Assembly: GCA_041625575.1 (NCBI GenBank)
Contig: JBFJTG010000036.1
Span: 1 to 25,667 of the forward strand
Reading direction: 5' to 3'
Source: Litorivivens sp041625575
GTDB lineage: Bacteria > Pseudomonadota > Gammaproteobacteria > Pseudomonadales > Spongiibacteraceae
Length of the DNA stretch: 25,667 nt
Positions 8,107 through 14,939 of the stretch are shown here, one piece after another; position 1 is the stretch's first letter; each line of letters starts with the position of its first letter. A program made the translations under genes and the position numbers. Below the pieces are notes generated by a model. That model ran no database searches. It was not told the DNA's origin and saw nothing but the letters and a program-made list of their open reading frames with translations.

Positions 8107-8975
8107 TGTTTAATATCTGCGCCGTCACCGCCAAATAGAGACTCGATATCTGAAGCGGCAAAGCTGTAAAAACGGTTGCAAAATTCGCAATTGACGTCGA
8201 TCAGCCCCTTTTCTTCCAGAATTGAGTCAAGCTCATCGCGGCCCAGCGAGACGAGTGCCTGTTCGAGTCGCTCGCGGCTGCAAGTACATTGAAACTGAAC
8301 GGTTTTTTCCGGGTGCAGGCGCAGAGCTTCCTGATGGTAGAGGCGATACAGCAATTCTTCACGCGGCAAATTCAGGAGTTCCTCTGCGGTCAACGTGGCC
8401 GCTACGTGGCTGAGGTGCTCCCAGGCCAGCTCGCCGGATTTGTCCTCAGGCGACTTGCTCGTTGCGCCGGGCAATTGCTGCAGTAGAAAACCGGCCGCGC
8501 GCTTGCCATCGGCAAAGAGTTTAATTCGGGTGGCGAGCTGCTCGCTTTGTTTGAAATAGGTGTCGAGGCTGGCCGCAATGCTGTTGCCGCCGAGGGTAAC
8601 AATGCCCTGGTAGGGTTTGCCATTGCGGGGCTGGATAGTGAGACACAGCTGACCCTTGTTAAACAGCACCGCAAAGTCCTGACTACTGGCCTCCTCGGAC
8701 CGGCGTGCAATGGCGCGAAAACAATGGTGGTTGGTGGTCTCGGCCATAATCAGGGGGATTTCACCCTCGCTGCGTATCTGTAATGTCAGGGTGCCATCGA
8801 ACTTGATGGTTTCCGCCAGCAGGCTGGCGGCCGCCGACATTTCGCCCAGCAGGCGGGCGACAATGGGTGGGTAGTGATGCATGGCGAGCAGCTCTTGGTA
8901 GCTGTGCTCAAGCTGCACGATTTCGCCGCGAACGGGGTTATCGTCGAAGGTAAAGCGGCTGATGGTATCGGGCAT
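8103..8975 (-). CDS. hslO: Hsp33 redox-regulated chaperonin
   Basis: Cytoplasmic holdase chaperone of 290 residues that is activated by oxidative unfolding. The zinc-binding redox switch is intact: Cys230 and Cys232 (CTC) with Cys263 and Cys266 (CEFC), the CxC...CxxC pattern of Hsp33. The N-terminal domain contains the family segment GEMSAAASLLAETIKFDG. The gene follows hslR on the same strand with a 75-nt gap, and no strong ribosome binding site is visible ahead of the ATG at 8975. Its stop codon is buried in a hairpin at 8080-8106. Confidence 0.97.
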   Translation of the reverse strand: MPDTISRFTFDDNPVRGEIVQLEHSYQELLAMHHYPPIVARLLGEMSAAASLLAETIKFDGTLTLQIRSEGEIPLIMAETTNHHCFRAIARRSEEASSQDFAVLFNKGQLCLTIQPRNGKPYQGIVTLGGNSIAASLDTYFKQSEQLATRIKLFADGKRAAGFLLQQLPGATSKSPEDKSGELAWEHLSHVAATLTAEELLNLPREELLYRLYHQEALRLHPEKTVQFQCTCSRERLEQALVSLGRDELDSILEEKGLIDVNCEFCNRFYSFAASDIESLFGGDGADIKH

Positions 8976-9050
8976 GGTTTCGTCTGTTGTGAGAGTGAGT
9001 TGCTGGGTTTGTATGTTAGCCCTTAAGGGCGGCTTTCTGTTGGCGTCTGC

Positions 9051-9446
9051 TTATTGCATTTCTTTGAATCGATGAATTTGGCGACGCTGCTTTTTGTTGG
9101 GTTTGATAATGTCGGCGCCCGGCCCAAAGGCCCTGCGCTGGGCCGCCAAGGCTTCGCGCCTTTGAATGCTTTCTTCGGTTTCGCGGTACAAGCTTTGCGC
9201 TTCCGGAGCGCCGCGCCGCTGGTCTGACAATGCCAGTACTTGCACTTCGCGGGTATCGTAACCCTGGCGGATGGTGAGCATTGCATTGAGCTCAACGTCC
9301 TTGCTGACTTTGCAGCGGGCGCCATTGTAATGCACTTTGCCGCCTTCGATGGCTTGTTTTGCCAAGCTGCGGGTTTTGAAGAAACGCGCCGCCCACAACC
9401 ATTTGTCCAGCCGGATTCGGCCGCTAGTCTCGGTGTGGTCGCTCAT
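9051..9446 (-). CDS. hslR: Hsp15, heat-shock S4-domain RNA-binding protein
   Basis: Protein of 131 residues with an N-terminal S4 RNA-binding domain (about 10-70; RIRLDKWLWAARFFKTRSLA) and a basic C-terminus (IKPNKKQRRQIHRF). Hsp15 binds 50S subunits carrying blocked nascent chains and helps recycle them. The start codon overlaps the yrfG stop by 4 nt (ATGA, 9443-9446), which indicates translational coupling in one operon with hslO downstream. Confidence 0.96.
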   Translation of the reverse strand: MSDHTETSGRIRLDKWLWAARFFKTRSLAKQAIEGGKVHYNGARCKVSKDVELNAMLTIRQGYDTREVQVLALSDQRRGAPEAQSLYRETEESIQRREALAAQRRAFGPGADIIKPNKKQRRQIHRFKEMQ

Positions 9447-10099
9447 GCGCTGGGCAGTAGCTCATCAAAATGGTGGATGGCCGGGAAGGCGAGGTTGTCG
9501 CGAATTGCCTGCTGGCTGTCGGGCTGGCGCAGGGTGAGTAGGTGGGCGATGCCAAAATCCGCAGCGGCCTGCAGTACGCTGGCATTGTCGTCGACCAAGA
9601 GTGTGCGTTTTTCGTCAAAAGGCGAGTGCTCGCTGAGCTTGAGCCAGAACTGCGGGTCTTCTTTGGCAGCCTCGAATTGGTGGGAAACAACAATTTTGTC
9701 TATCCAGTGGTCCAGCCCGGTTTTTTCCATCTTGATTTCGAGGCCATCCTGGTGCGCATTGGTCACCAGCCATATTTCGCGGTGTGAATCGCTAAGCCAC
9801 TGCAAAAAATCCTCTACATAGGGGCGTATGGCGATTAAGTGATTGACCTCGCGCTTGAGGCTGGGGATGTCGAGTTTGAGCTCTTCCGACCAATAATCAA
9901 GGCAGTACCAATTAAGTTTGCCTTGTTGCGCCATTATTTGGGAACTTAAGGAGCTGCGTACGCTTTCCAGTTCGCCACCGTGAATTTCGGTGTAGCGCAA
10001 AGGAAGGTGTTGGGTCCAAAAATAATTATCGAAGTGCAAGTCCAGCAGGGTGCCGTCCATGTCTAGCATTACTGTGTCGACCGCCTGCCAGTCAATCAT
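9443..10099 (-). CDS. yrfG: GMP/IMP nucleotidase, HAD superfamily
   Basis: HAD-family phosphatase of 218 residues with motif I DMDGT (Asp13, Asp15), motif II in LVTNAHQ, the Lys of motif III in EAAKEDPQFW and motif IV LLVDDN. The opening VMLDMDGTLLDLHFDNYFW is characteristic of YrfG, which dephosphorylates purine nucleoside monophosphates. It is the first gene of the yrfG-hslR-hslO run and overlaps hslR by 4 nt. A GGCGG ribosome binding site lies before the ATG at 10099. Confidence 0.95.
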   Translation of the reverse strand: MIDWQAVDTVMLDMDGTLLDLHFDNYFWTQHLPLRYTEIHGGELESVRSSLSSQIMAQQGKLNWYCLDYWSEELKLDIPSLKREVNHLIAIRPYVEDFLQWLSDSHREIWLVTNAHQDGLEIKMEKTGLDHWIDKIVVSHQFEAAKEDPQFWLKLSEHSPFDEKRTLLVDDNASVLQAAADFGIAHLLTLRQPDSQQAIRDNLAFPAIHHFDELLPSA

Positions 10100-10207
10100 G
10101 TTACCGCCTGTTTAATATGCAAATCGAGGCGAGAATATTAACATTAAATTCGAAAGGGTACCGTGATGCCTTGCTGAAAAGGGCGGCTGCAGTTTGATGT
10201 GTGAACT

Positions 10208-10411
10208 TCAGACTGCTTTGTGGCCGGACTCGGATTCGACGTAATTGACGTTTAGCCACCAGGCACCCGCGTGATAAGCACGCAAACGTTTTCGCGAGCC
10301 GTCCGTGTAACTCGGGGGCGTGGCAAATTCTGATGCCGGATCGACTATTAGCACCGCTGAATCGACCTGCGGCGAAGCTTGATCTTGGGTGGCTGCATTA
10401 GTAACTGGCAT
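10208..10411 (-). CDS. Small protein B2, paralogue of B1 (GSRKRL / WWLNV motif)
   Basis: Predicted protein of 67 residues that I do not recognise. Its C-terminal half carries GSRKRLRAYH followed by GAWWLNVNYV, which matches GSRKRLKAFH and GDWWLNVDYV in the protein at 10856-11047 at nearly every position; the N-terminal half is unrelated. The basic-then-aromatic layout suggests a small folded nucleic-acid or protein-binding unit, or a precursor peptide, but neither is shown. The ATG at 10411 is chosen over an in-frame TTG at 10432 because GGGAG lies 5-8 nt before it. It follows the 53-residue gene at 10454-10615 by 42 nt with no promoter element of its own, so those two are likely one transcript. 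Confidence 0.75.
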   Translation of the reverse strand: MPVTNAATQDQASPQVDSAVLIVDPASEFATPPSYTDGSRKRLRAYHAGAWWLNVNYVESESGHKAV

Positions 10412-10453
10412 GACTGCTCCCTTATCTCTCAATGTCTTGCTTTGACTGGCCGA

Positions 10454-10615
10454 CTAGGCCTCTAGCATAGTCAGCTCGTCCAGAATGCTCAGATTGTCTG
10501 TGTGGTTCTGCTCCGAAAGCACAACGTAAGTGGCTACCTCTACGGTGAGAGTCCGCGCGCCAAATGCGGAATGAATGATGTCTACTTGCTTGCTGTTAGT
10601 TGTTTGCGTGTTCAT
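10454..10615 (-). CDS. Small protein A2, 53 residues (DNLxIL motif)
   Basis: A 53-residue reading frame starting MNTQTTNSKQ and ending LDELTMLEA. It has a strong ribosome binding site (GAGGGGAAACGAG) placed just as in the gene at 11175-11423, which has GAGGGGAAAGAC. Its C-terminal LSEQNHTDNLSILDEL aligns with LSHERDADNLAILADL of that gene, so the two appear related, although the rest differs and the other is 29 residues longer. It is acidic with no Cys. It stands 42 nt upstream of B2 and is preceded by the 44-nt element at 10699-10742. Function is unknown. The coupled evidence of ribosome binding site, paralogy and upstream element makes it a real gene despite its size. Confidence 0.68.
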   Translation of the reverse strand: MNTQTTNSKQVDIIHSAFGARTLTVEVATYVVLSEQNHTDNLSILDELTMLEA

Positions 10616-10646
10616 CTCGTTTCCCCTCTGGTTGTTGCCGTTCGCT

Positions 10647-10742
10647 CTCTAAGTAACAAATCAGCATTTGTGTGTAGTTTAGGGGGCGCTGTAGCTTTGG
10701 ATAATCCGGTGAAGTGCCTGCTCCGGTAAGGGATTACCCTTA
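10647..10742 (-). promoter_or_regulatory. Upstream region of A2: 44-nt conserved element and downstream TTTG block
   Basis: The element at 10699-10742 recurs without gaps upstream of B1 and A1. On the minus strand it begins with a perfect inverted repeat TAAGGG-TAAT-CCCTTA, then has GAGCAGGC, CTTCACC and ends GATTATCC. It stops 83 nt before the A2 start codon. About 38 nt further on is TTTGTTACTTAG (within 10647-10660), a block also present in the other two regions, which may be the -10 region. The arrangement suggests an activator site upstream of a promoter. Confidence 0.6.
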
Positions 10743-10772
10743 TAGCGGTTTTTTTCTGGCGGCGGAAACGGC

Positions 10773-10804
10773 TGAAAGCCCCGGAATCAGGGGTTCTTGG
10801 GGCT
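10773..10804 (-). terminator. Possible terminator downstream of B1
   Basis: On the minus strand after the B1 stop, AGCCCC pairs with GGGGCT around an inner CCCC/GGGG alternative, followed by only TTTC. The position between B1 and the A2 promoter is right for a terminator, but the T-tract is weak. Confidence 0.3.
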
Positions 10805-10855
10805 GGAGGGTGGGCTTGATGAAAACGCGCAATAGTTGGTGGTTACGCCGTATGC

Positions 10856-11047
10856 TCAGCTTTTGGGAGTACTAACTTCGCTGGTGACGTAGTCAACGTT
10901 CAACCACCAATCGCCGTTGTGGAAGGCTTTCAGGCGCTTGCGGGAGCCGTTTTGATAAGCGCAGGGAATGTCGAAGTAACCCCTCACGTCCAATTTCGGA
11001 GTTTCAATGGCTGTAGTGTCGTCTTGTTGTCTTGCCCGGTTAATCAC
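10856..11047 (-). CDS. Small protein B1 (GSRKRL / WWLNV motif)
   Basis: Predicted protein of 63 residues starting MINRARQQDD from a GTG at 11047, supported by GGGGAG 5 nt upstream. The region from Tyr29 on contains YQNGSRKRLKAFH and GDWWLNVDYVTSE, shared with B2. Conservation of about 20 consecutive positions between two proteins with unrelated N-termini marks this as the functional module. I know no family for it. Unlike B2, this gene has its own copy of the 44-nt element (11131-11174), which starts immediately after the stop codon of A1. Confidence 0.75.
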   Translation of the reverse strand: MINRARQQDDTTAIETPKLDVRGYFDIPCAYQNGSRKRLKAFHNGDWWLNVDYVTSEVSTPKS

Positions 11048-11081
11048 GTTAACTCCCCTTGCATTGCTCGTGCTGCTTTCT

Positions 11082-11174
11082 GCTTATGGAACAAAGTGCG
11101 ATGGTTTAGATTACTGTCATGCGCAGGTGCCGAAAATCGGTTGAAACCCTTGCTCTGATCCGGAATAACCCTTA
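11082..11174 (-). promoter_or_regulatory. Upstream region of B1: 44-nt conserved element and TTTG block
   Basis: Copy of the shared element at 11131-11174 (minus strand: TAAGGG-TTAT-TCCGGA, GAGCAAGG, GTTTCAACC, GATTTTCG). It ends 83 nt before the B1 start codon, exactly the spacing seen for A2. The block TTTGTTCCATAAG (11083-11095) lies about 35 nt downstream. Here one arm of the inverted repeat has decayed (TCCGGA instead of CCCTTA). Confidence 0.6.
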
Positions 11175-11423
11175 TCAGATTGCCATCAGGTACTCGTACT
11201 CGCTGGACAAGTCCGCAAGAATCGCCAGATTGTCCGCATCGCGCTCATGGCTGAGTGTGTTGCACTTGGTGATGTTTGCATCCAGTGCAGAGTTCGCCGG
11301 GCGCATATTCTGGAAGCGCTCGAAAACAAGCGTGTGTTGCTCGGCGTCTTCGTTCTTAAATAGCGCGATGATATCGTTACAGAATTGTCCGGCCTGAGAT
11401 GCATTGGCTAGTGGCGATTTCAT
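11175..11423 (-). CDS. Small protein A1, 82 residues (DNLxIL motif)
   Basis: Predicted protein of 82 residues of unknown function, starting MKSPLANASQAGQF with the strong ribosome binding site GAGGGGAAAGAC. It is mainly helical in appearance, acidic, with two Cys (CND near 15 and KCN near 54). The C-terminal LSHERDADNLAILADL resembles the matching part of A2. It is the first gene of the four-gene island on the minus strand, and its stop codon abuts the 44-nt element serving B1. No signal peptide or membrane segment is visible. Confidence 0.72.
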   Translation of the reverse strand: MKSPLANASQAGQFCNDIIALFKNEDAEQHTLVFERFQNMRPANSALDANITKCNTLSHERDADNLAILADLSSEYEYLMAI

Positions 11424-11460
11424 GTCTTTCCCCTCGTTTCCGGTTGCAGGCTGTTTGTTC

Positions 11461-11556
11461 TCGTAAGGAGCAAAGCAGCAATTGAATCCAGTCTAGGGCC
11501 AGAGCGAGTCAGGGATAATTGGGGGAAACGCTTGCCGAGCTAAGGGATTGCCGTAG
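11461..11556 (-). promoter_or_regulatory. Upstream region of A1: 44-nt conserved element and TTTG block
   Basis: Third copy of the shared element at 11513-11556 (minus strand: CTACGG-CAAT-CCCTTA, CGGCAAGC, GTTTCCCCC, AATTATCC), ending 89 nt before the A1 start. The block TTTGCTCCTTACGA (11461-11474) lies 38 nt downstream. In this copy the arm nearer the gene (CCCTTA) is kept, while the distal arm has changed. Confidence 0.6.
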
Positions 11557-11618
11557 TGGGTGTTTCGGCAGAACAGGAATAGGAGGGGGCTGATGAAGTT
11601 TGGTGCGGGCAGTGGTGT

Positions 11619-11646
11619 AAAAGCCGGGGGGAAACCACCCCCGGCT
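11619..11646 (-). terminator. Terminator of the acyl-CoA dehydrogenase operon
   Basis: On the minus strand a 9-bp perfect stem (AGCCGGGGG with CCCCCGGCT) and a 7-nt loop are followed by TTTT. It lies 11 nt beyond the stop at 11657 and separates the operon from the small-gene island. Confidence 0.7.
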
Positions 11647-11656
11647 CAAGGTTTGC

Positions 11657-12880
11657 CTAGCCCTGATTGCCTGAGGGGATGTCTTTAAAGGCTATACCTT
11701 TATCCGCTCGCGGCTCTTGGGGTAATCCCAGTACCTGTTCGGCAATGATATTGCGCATGACCTCGTCGGTACCGCCGGCCAATCGAATGCCGGGTGCAAA
11801 CATCACGGTGTTTTGAAAATGGGCGTGTTGTTCTGCCAGTGTCTCCTCGCAGATCGCGCCGGTATCTCCCATAAGTTGCAGGGCGTAGTTGGCGATATCC
11901 TGGTTCATTACAGCGCCGACCAGTTTGCCCAGTGCCGCTTCGGCGCCGGGCATGCCGCCCTTGGCAACTGCGGTGAGCATGCGGTTGGTTGAGGCTTTTA
12001 TGCCGGCATGCTGGCAATACCAGTGTGCCAGGCGCTCGCGGACCAGAGGGTTGTTACGCAGGGGTTCACCATCGATCTCGAGTGTTTGCACAAGTTTCAA
12101 GAGCTCGGGGAAGCCGTCAGGCTGAATGCCCGAAATGGCCAGCCGCTCGTTCATTAGTACGAGTAGCGCCGCGCCCCAGCCGCCGCCGACATCGCCCAGC
12201 CGCTGCGAATCGGGAATTTCGGCGTTGTTGAAGAACACTTCGTTGAAATGCGAGCCGCCGTCCATTTGCGTAATTGGCTGAACATCCACGCCGGCTTGCT
12301 TCATATCGATAAAGAACATGGTCATGCCGCGATACTTGGATATATCCGGGTCGGTGCGGCAGAGAATCACGCCGTAATCGGAGTGCTGGGCGCCAGAGGT
12401 CCAGATTTTTTGGCCGTTGACGATCCACTTGTCGCCTTTCTGCTCGGCTTTGGTACGCAAACCGGCCACGTCAGAACCGGCGCTGGGCTCGGAGAAGAGC
12501 TGACACCAGACGTCTTCTGCTGACGCCATACGGGGTAGCAGTTCGGTTTTTTGCGCTTCGCTGGCAAATTGCATTATGGCGGGGCCGCAATTGCCCTGAC
12601 CAATAACAAAGTAGCCATCGGGTTCGTCGTACTTGGCGACTTCTTGCGACCAGATGACCTTGTGGATCTGGCTCAGGCCGGCACCGCCGTATTCCTTGGG
12701 CCAGGTAATGCACGCGTAGCCTGCATCGAAGACCTTTTTGTACCAGGCTTTGGCTTGCTCATAGCGACCTTCCTGGCTGCCACGCACGCTGTCGCCGGTT
12801 TTTGGTTTGGCATTGGCTTTGAGCCAGGTTTGTACCTGTTGTCGAAACTCGGCCTGTTCGGGGCTGTCTTTAAAATCCAT
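11657..12880 (-). CDS. Acyl-CoA dehydrogenase, large-type subunit
   Basis: FAD-dependent acyl-CoA dehydrogenase of 407 residues, which introduces the alpha-beta double bond in an acyl-CoA. The substrate/FAD segment WCQLFSEPSAGSDVAGL (125-141) is typical of the family. The usual catalytic Glu of the YEGT motif is absent: the position reads AGGT (Gly369). A Glu in NERLA (Glu245) sits where isovaleryl- and long-chain-type enzymes carry theirs, so it may be the base. Together with the adjacent second dehydrogenase, this resembles the heteromeric alpha2beta2 enzymes acting on steroid side chains or other bulky acyl-CoAs. The ATG at 12880 is supported by GAGGAG. The gene lies 13 nt after its partner, so the two are co-transcribed. 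Confidence 0.93.
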   Translation of the reverse strand: MDFKDSPEQAEFRQQVQTWLKANAKPKTGDSVRGSQEGRYEQAKAWYKKVFDAGYACITWPKEYGGAGLSQIHKVIWSQEVAKYDEPDGYFVIGQGNCGPAIMQFASEAQKTELLPRMASAEDVWCQLFSEPSAGSDVAGLRTKAEQKGDKWIVNGQKIWTSGAQHSDYGVILCRTDPDISKYRGMTMFFIDMKQAGVDVQPITQMDGGSHFNEVFFNNAEIPDSQRLGDVGGGWGAALLVLMNERLAISGIQPDGFPELLKLVQTLEIDGEPLRNNPLVRERLAHWYCQHAGIKASTNRMLTAVAKGGMPGAEAALGKLVGAVMNQDIANYALQLMGDTGAICEETLAEQHAHFQNTVMFAPGIRLAGGTDEVMRNIIAEQVLGLPQEPRADKGIAFKDIPSGNQG

Positions 12881-12893
12881 GATCGGTCTCCTC

Positions 12894-14003
12894 TCAGGCT
12901 GCGCTGTTGAGCAAGTGCCCAACAAGTTGTTCTTTCCAGTAGGGGCTTCCACCCAGCGTCAGCGACAAGGCTTGTGCGCGACGATAATAGAGATGGCAGT
13001 CAAATTCCCAGGTAAAGCCCATGCCGCCGTGGGCCTGAATGTTTTCCTTGCTGCACTGGTAGTAGGCGTCTATTGCGCTGACTCGCGCGGTGGCTGCCGC
13101 CAGTGGCAGTTCGTCGGCGTCTGCGGACAGTGCCCAGGCGCCGTAGTAGGCGTTCGAGCGCGCGAGCTCCTTGATGACAAACATATCGGCCAGTTTGTGT
13201 TTGATGGCCTGGAAGGAAGCAACCTGACGCCCAAAGGCGTAGCGGCCGGTGGTATATTCCTTGGCCATTTCCAGTGCGGCATCACAGCCGCCGATTTGTT
13301 CGAAGGACAGTAGTACGGCTGCGCGATCGTATACCTTGGCTATCGCTGTCAGGGCATCAACGCTGCCGCCCAGCTTTTCAGCGTCGGCTTTGTCAAATAC
13401 AAGTTCGGCCAAGGGTTGGGTTGGGTCGAGGCTTTTGAGGGCCTTGCGCGAAACGCCGGCTTGGGAGAGTTCGACCAGATACAGGCCCAGTTCGCCATTT
13501 TCTTTGGCGGCAACAAGGGCTTTGTCAGCAATTGCGCCGTGCAATACGGCCGTTTTACTGCCGGAAAGCACACCATTGCTGACCGCGCATTTTACGGTAT
13601 CAGCATTGAAGGCGCCGGGTTGTTCCACTGCCGCAAGGCAGCCAATCCATTCGCCGGCGCCGAGTTGCGGCAACCAGGCGTCTTGCTGAGCCTTGCTGGC
13701 GGCCAGTTTGACGACTTCGGTAGCGAGGTAAACGGAAGCAATGAAGGGCACGGGCGCCAATGCGCGGCCCATTTCTTCGGCAATGACACAAAGCTCTAAA
13801 TAGCCGAGCCCGAGCCCTCCCTGATCTTCGTCGATAGCGGTTGCCGGCCATCCCAGATCAACAATTTGTTGCCACAAGGGGCGATCGAAATCCTGTTCGC
13901 CCTCAAGGGTTTTGCGCACGCGCGCGGTCGAGCATTCTGCGGCGAGAAAGTTACGTGCCTGCTCCTGAATAAATTTCTGATCGTCAGAGAAGTCGAAGTT
14001 CAT
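12894..14003 (-). CDS. Acyl-CoA dehydrogenase, partner subunit
   Basis: Second acyl-CoA dehydrogenase family protein, 369 residues, upstream of and probably co-translated with the 407-residue one. It keeps FAD-binding features of the C-terminal domain: GRYAFGRQVASFQAIKH (253-269, Arg259 contacting FAD in the family) and QAHGGMGFTWE (323-333). The middle domain is poorly conserved, and no SEPxxGSD motif is visible (AAVEQPGAFNAD instead). A weak substrate-binding site in one subunit is common in heterotetrameric dehydrogenases. The ATG at 14003 follows GGGAG. The TetR gene at 14134-14748 lies upstream on the same strand and probably governs the pair. Confidence 0.92.
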   Translation of the reverse strand: MNFDFSDDQKFIQEQARNFLAAECSTARVRKTLEGEQDFDRPLWQQIVDLGWPATAIDEDQGGLGLGYLELCVIAEEMGRALAPVPFIASVYLATEVVKLAASKAQQDAWLPQLGAGEWIGCLAAVEQPGAFNADTVKCAVSNGVLSGSKTAVLHGAIADKALVAAKENGELGLYLVELSQAGVSRKALKSLDPTQPLAELVFDKADAEKLGGSVDALTAIAKVYDRAAVLLSFEQIGGCDAALEMAKEYTTGRYAFGRQVASFQAIKHKLADMFVIKELARSNAYYGAWALSADADELPLAAATARVSAIDAYYQCSKENIQAHGGMGFTWEFDCHLYYRRAQALSLTLGGSPYWKEQLVGHLLNSAA

Positions 14004-14133
14004 GCGCTGCTCCCGAGTATTAGAGCTAAAAAAATGAGAGCAGAGCTTAGCGCCACGAGCGCCGGGGGACAATGGCAAATACCACCGCCGGAGCTGCCCT
14101 ATCGGGTCAACTCACAGCGCTGGTGGGGAGCAG

Positions 14134-14748
14134 CTATAGCAAGCCTGGAGCGGGCTTATCCGGCGTTAAGGAAATAAGCGCACGAACGGCCCTGCGCACT
14201 TTGTCGGGTTCGCCCGGAACATAGCTAAATGAAAGCACGAGCCGTCCCATAATTTCGATGATGTCGCCCAGTGGGGCAACGTCCGGATGAGAGTCGCGGT
14301 GGCGCCGGTAGGCAGCACCAAACAGTTTTTCCCAGTCTTGATAGGAATTTTCTCCCAGCATATGCGGCAGTGCGTCAGCGGTGTTGCCCCCGGATAGCAG
14401 GTCCTGACTGCCTGCGGACAGGGATAGTGTCTCGGCGGCGCAAGCCGCGCACTCTTCAATCATGCCCACAAAGTCATTTTGGAAGGGCTGGCAGGCTCTA
14501 TAGAGCTCCTTGAACAGCTGGGAGCGCTCAAGCTCTATGACGGCCGAAACCAGCTCGGATTTGCCGTTGTAGTAGCGGTATACCGTGCGGCGGGTAACAT
14601 TGGCGACACTGGCGATATCCGCTATCGTTGTGGCCTGAATGCCCTTGCTTACAAAGCAGGTAATGGCGGCTTTCAGGAGTTTCTTTTTGCCTGTATCCAG
14701 GCTGTCTACGCGGGCGCCATTGCCCCATCGTCTGCTTACCATCTGCAT
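14134..14748 (-). CDS. TetR/AcrR family transcriptional regulator
   Basis: Regulator of 204 residues. The helix-turn-helix lies at about 37-62 (TTIADIASVANVTRRTVYRY) and is followed by a helical ligand domain. It precedes the acyl-CoA dehydrogenase pair and is divergent from the ketoacyl synthase run at 14940, so it may repress either or both. An acyl-CoA or related lipid is the likely ligand type by context, not by sequence. A near-perfect 26-bp inverted repeat lies 14 nt upstream of its start codon (14762-14787) and is the best candidate for its operator. An alternative start two codons in is possible. Confidence 0.88.
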   Translation of the reverse strand: MQMVSRRWGNGARVDSLDTGKKKLLKAAITCFVSKGIQATTIADIASVANVTRRTVYRYYNGKSELVSAVIELERSQLFKELYRACQPFQNDFVGMIEECAACAAETLSLSAGSQDLLSGGNTADALPHMLGENSYQDWEKLFGAAYRRHRDSHPDVAPLGDIIEIMGRLVLSFSYVPGEPDKVRRAVRALISLTPDKPAPGLL

Positions 14749-14761
14749 AAGTCACACTTCC

Positions 14762-14787
14762 TATTAGTCCGTGATGTTGGACGAATA
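14762..14787. promoter_or_regulatory. TetR-type operator candidate
   Basis: TATTAGTCC-N8-GGACGAATA forms a 26-bp inverted repeat with 8 of 9 arm positions matching. It lies in the divergent region between the TetR gene (start 14748) and the ketoacyl synthase gene (start 14940), the usual place for an autoregulatory TetR operator. I see no second full copy in the window. Confidence 0.5.
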
Positions 14788-14939
14788 TGCCCGAGTGTGC
14801 GCGTGTGTAGTAGTAGTGAAAGTACATACACAGCCTGTCATTGACCCCTATCGAAAGCGCTTTGACCTGAATCGGGATGGCACCGCAGAGTGCGCTGTTG
14901 CATAATCCCAGACACTTTAAGTCCTATAAGTTGATCGCC

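Noticed and set aside
9240..9821. Plus-strand 193-residue frame opposite hslR and yrfG
   Set aside because: Antisense to two conserved, coupled genes; composition is Ser/Cys/Trp-rich as expected of a shadow frame.
10502..11158. Plus-strand frames opposite the small-gene island (10502-10729 and 10919-11158)
   Set aside because: They run antisense to the A and B genes and their shared upstream element, lack ribosome binding sites and do not resemble each other, whereas the minus-strand genes do.
10208..11423. Interpretation of the small-gene island as a CRISPR, integron or transposon remnant
   Set aside because: No short regular repeats, no attC-like hairpins, no transposase or terminal inverted repeats; the repetition is between gene pairs and promoters instead.
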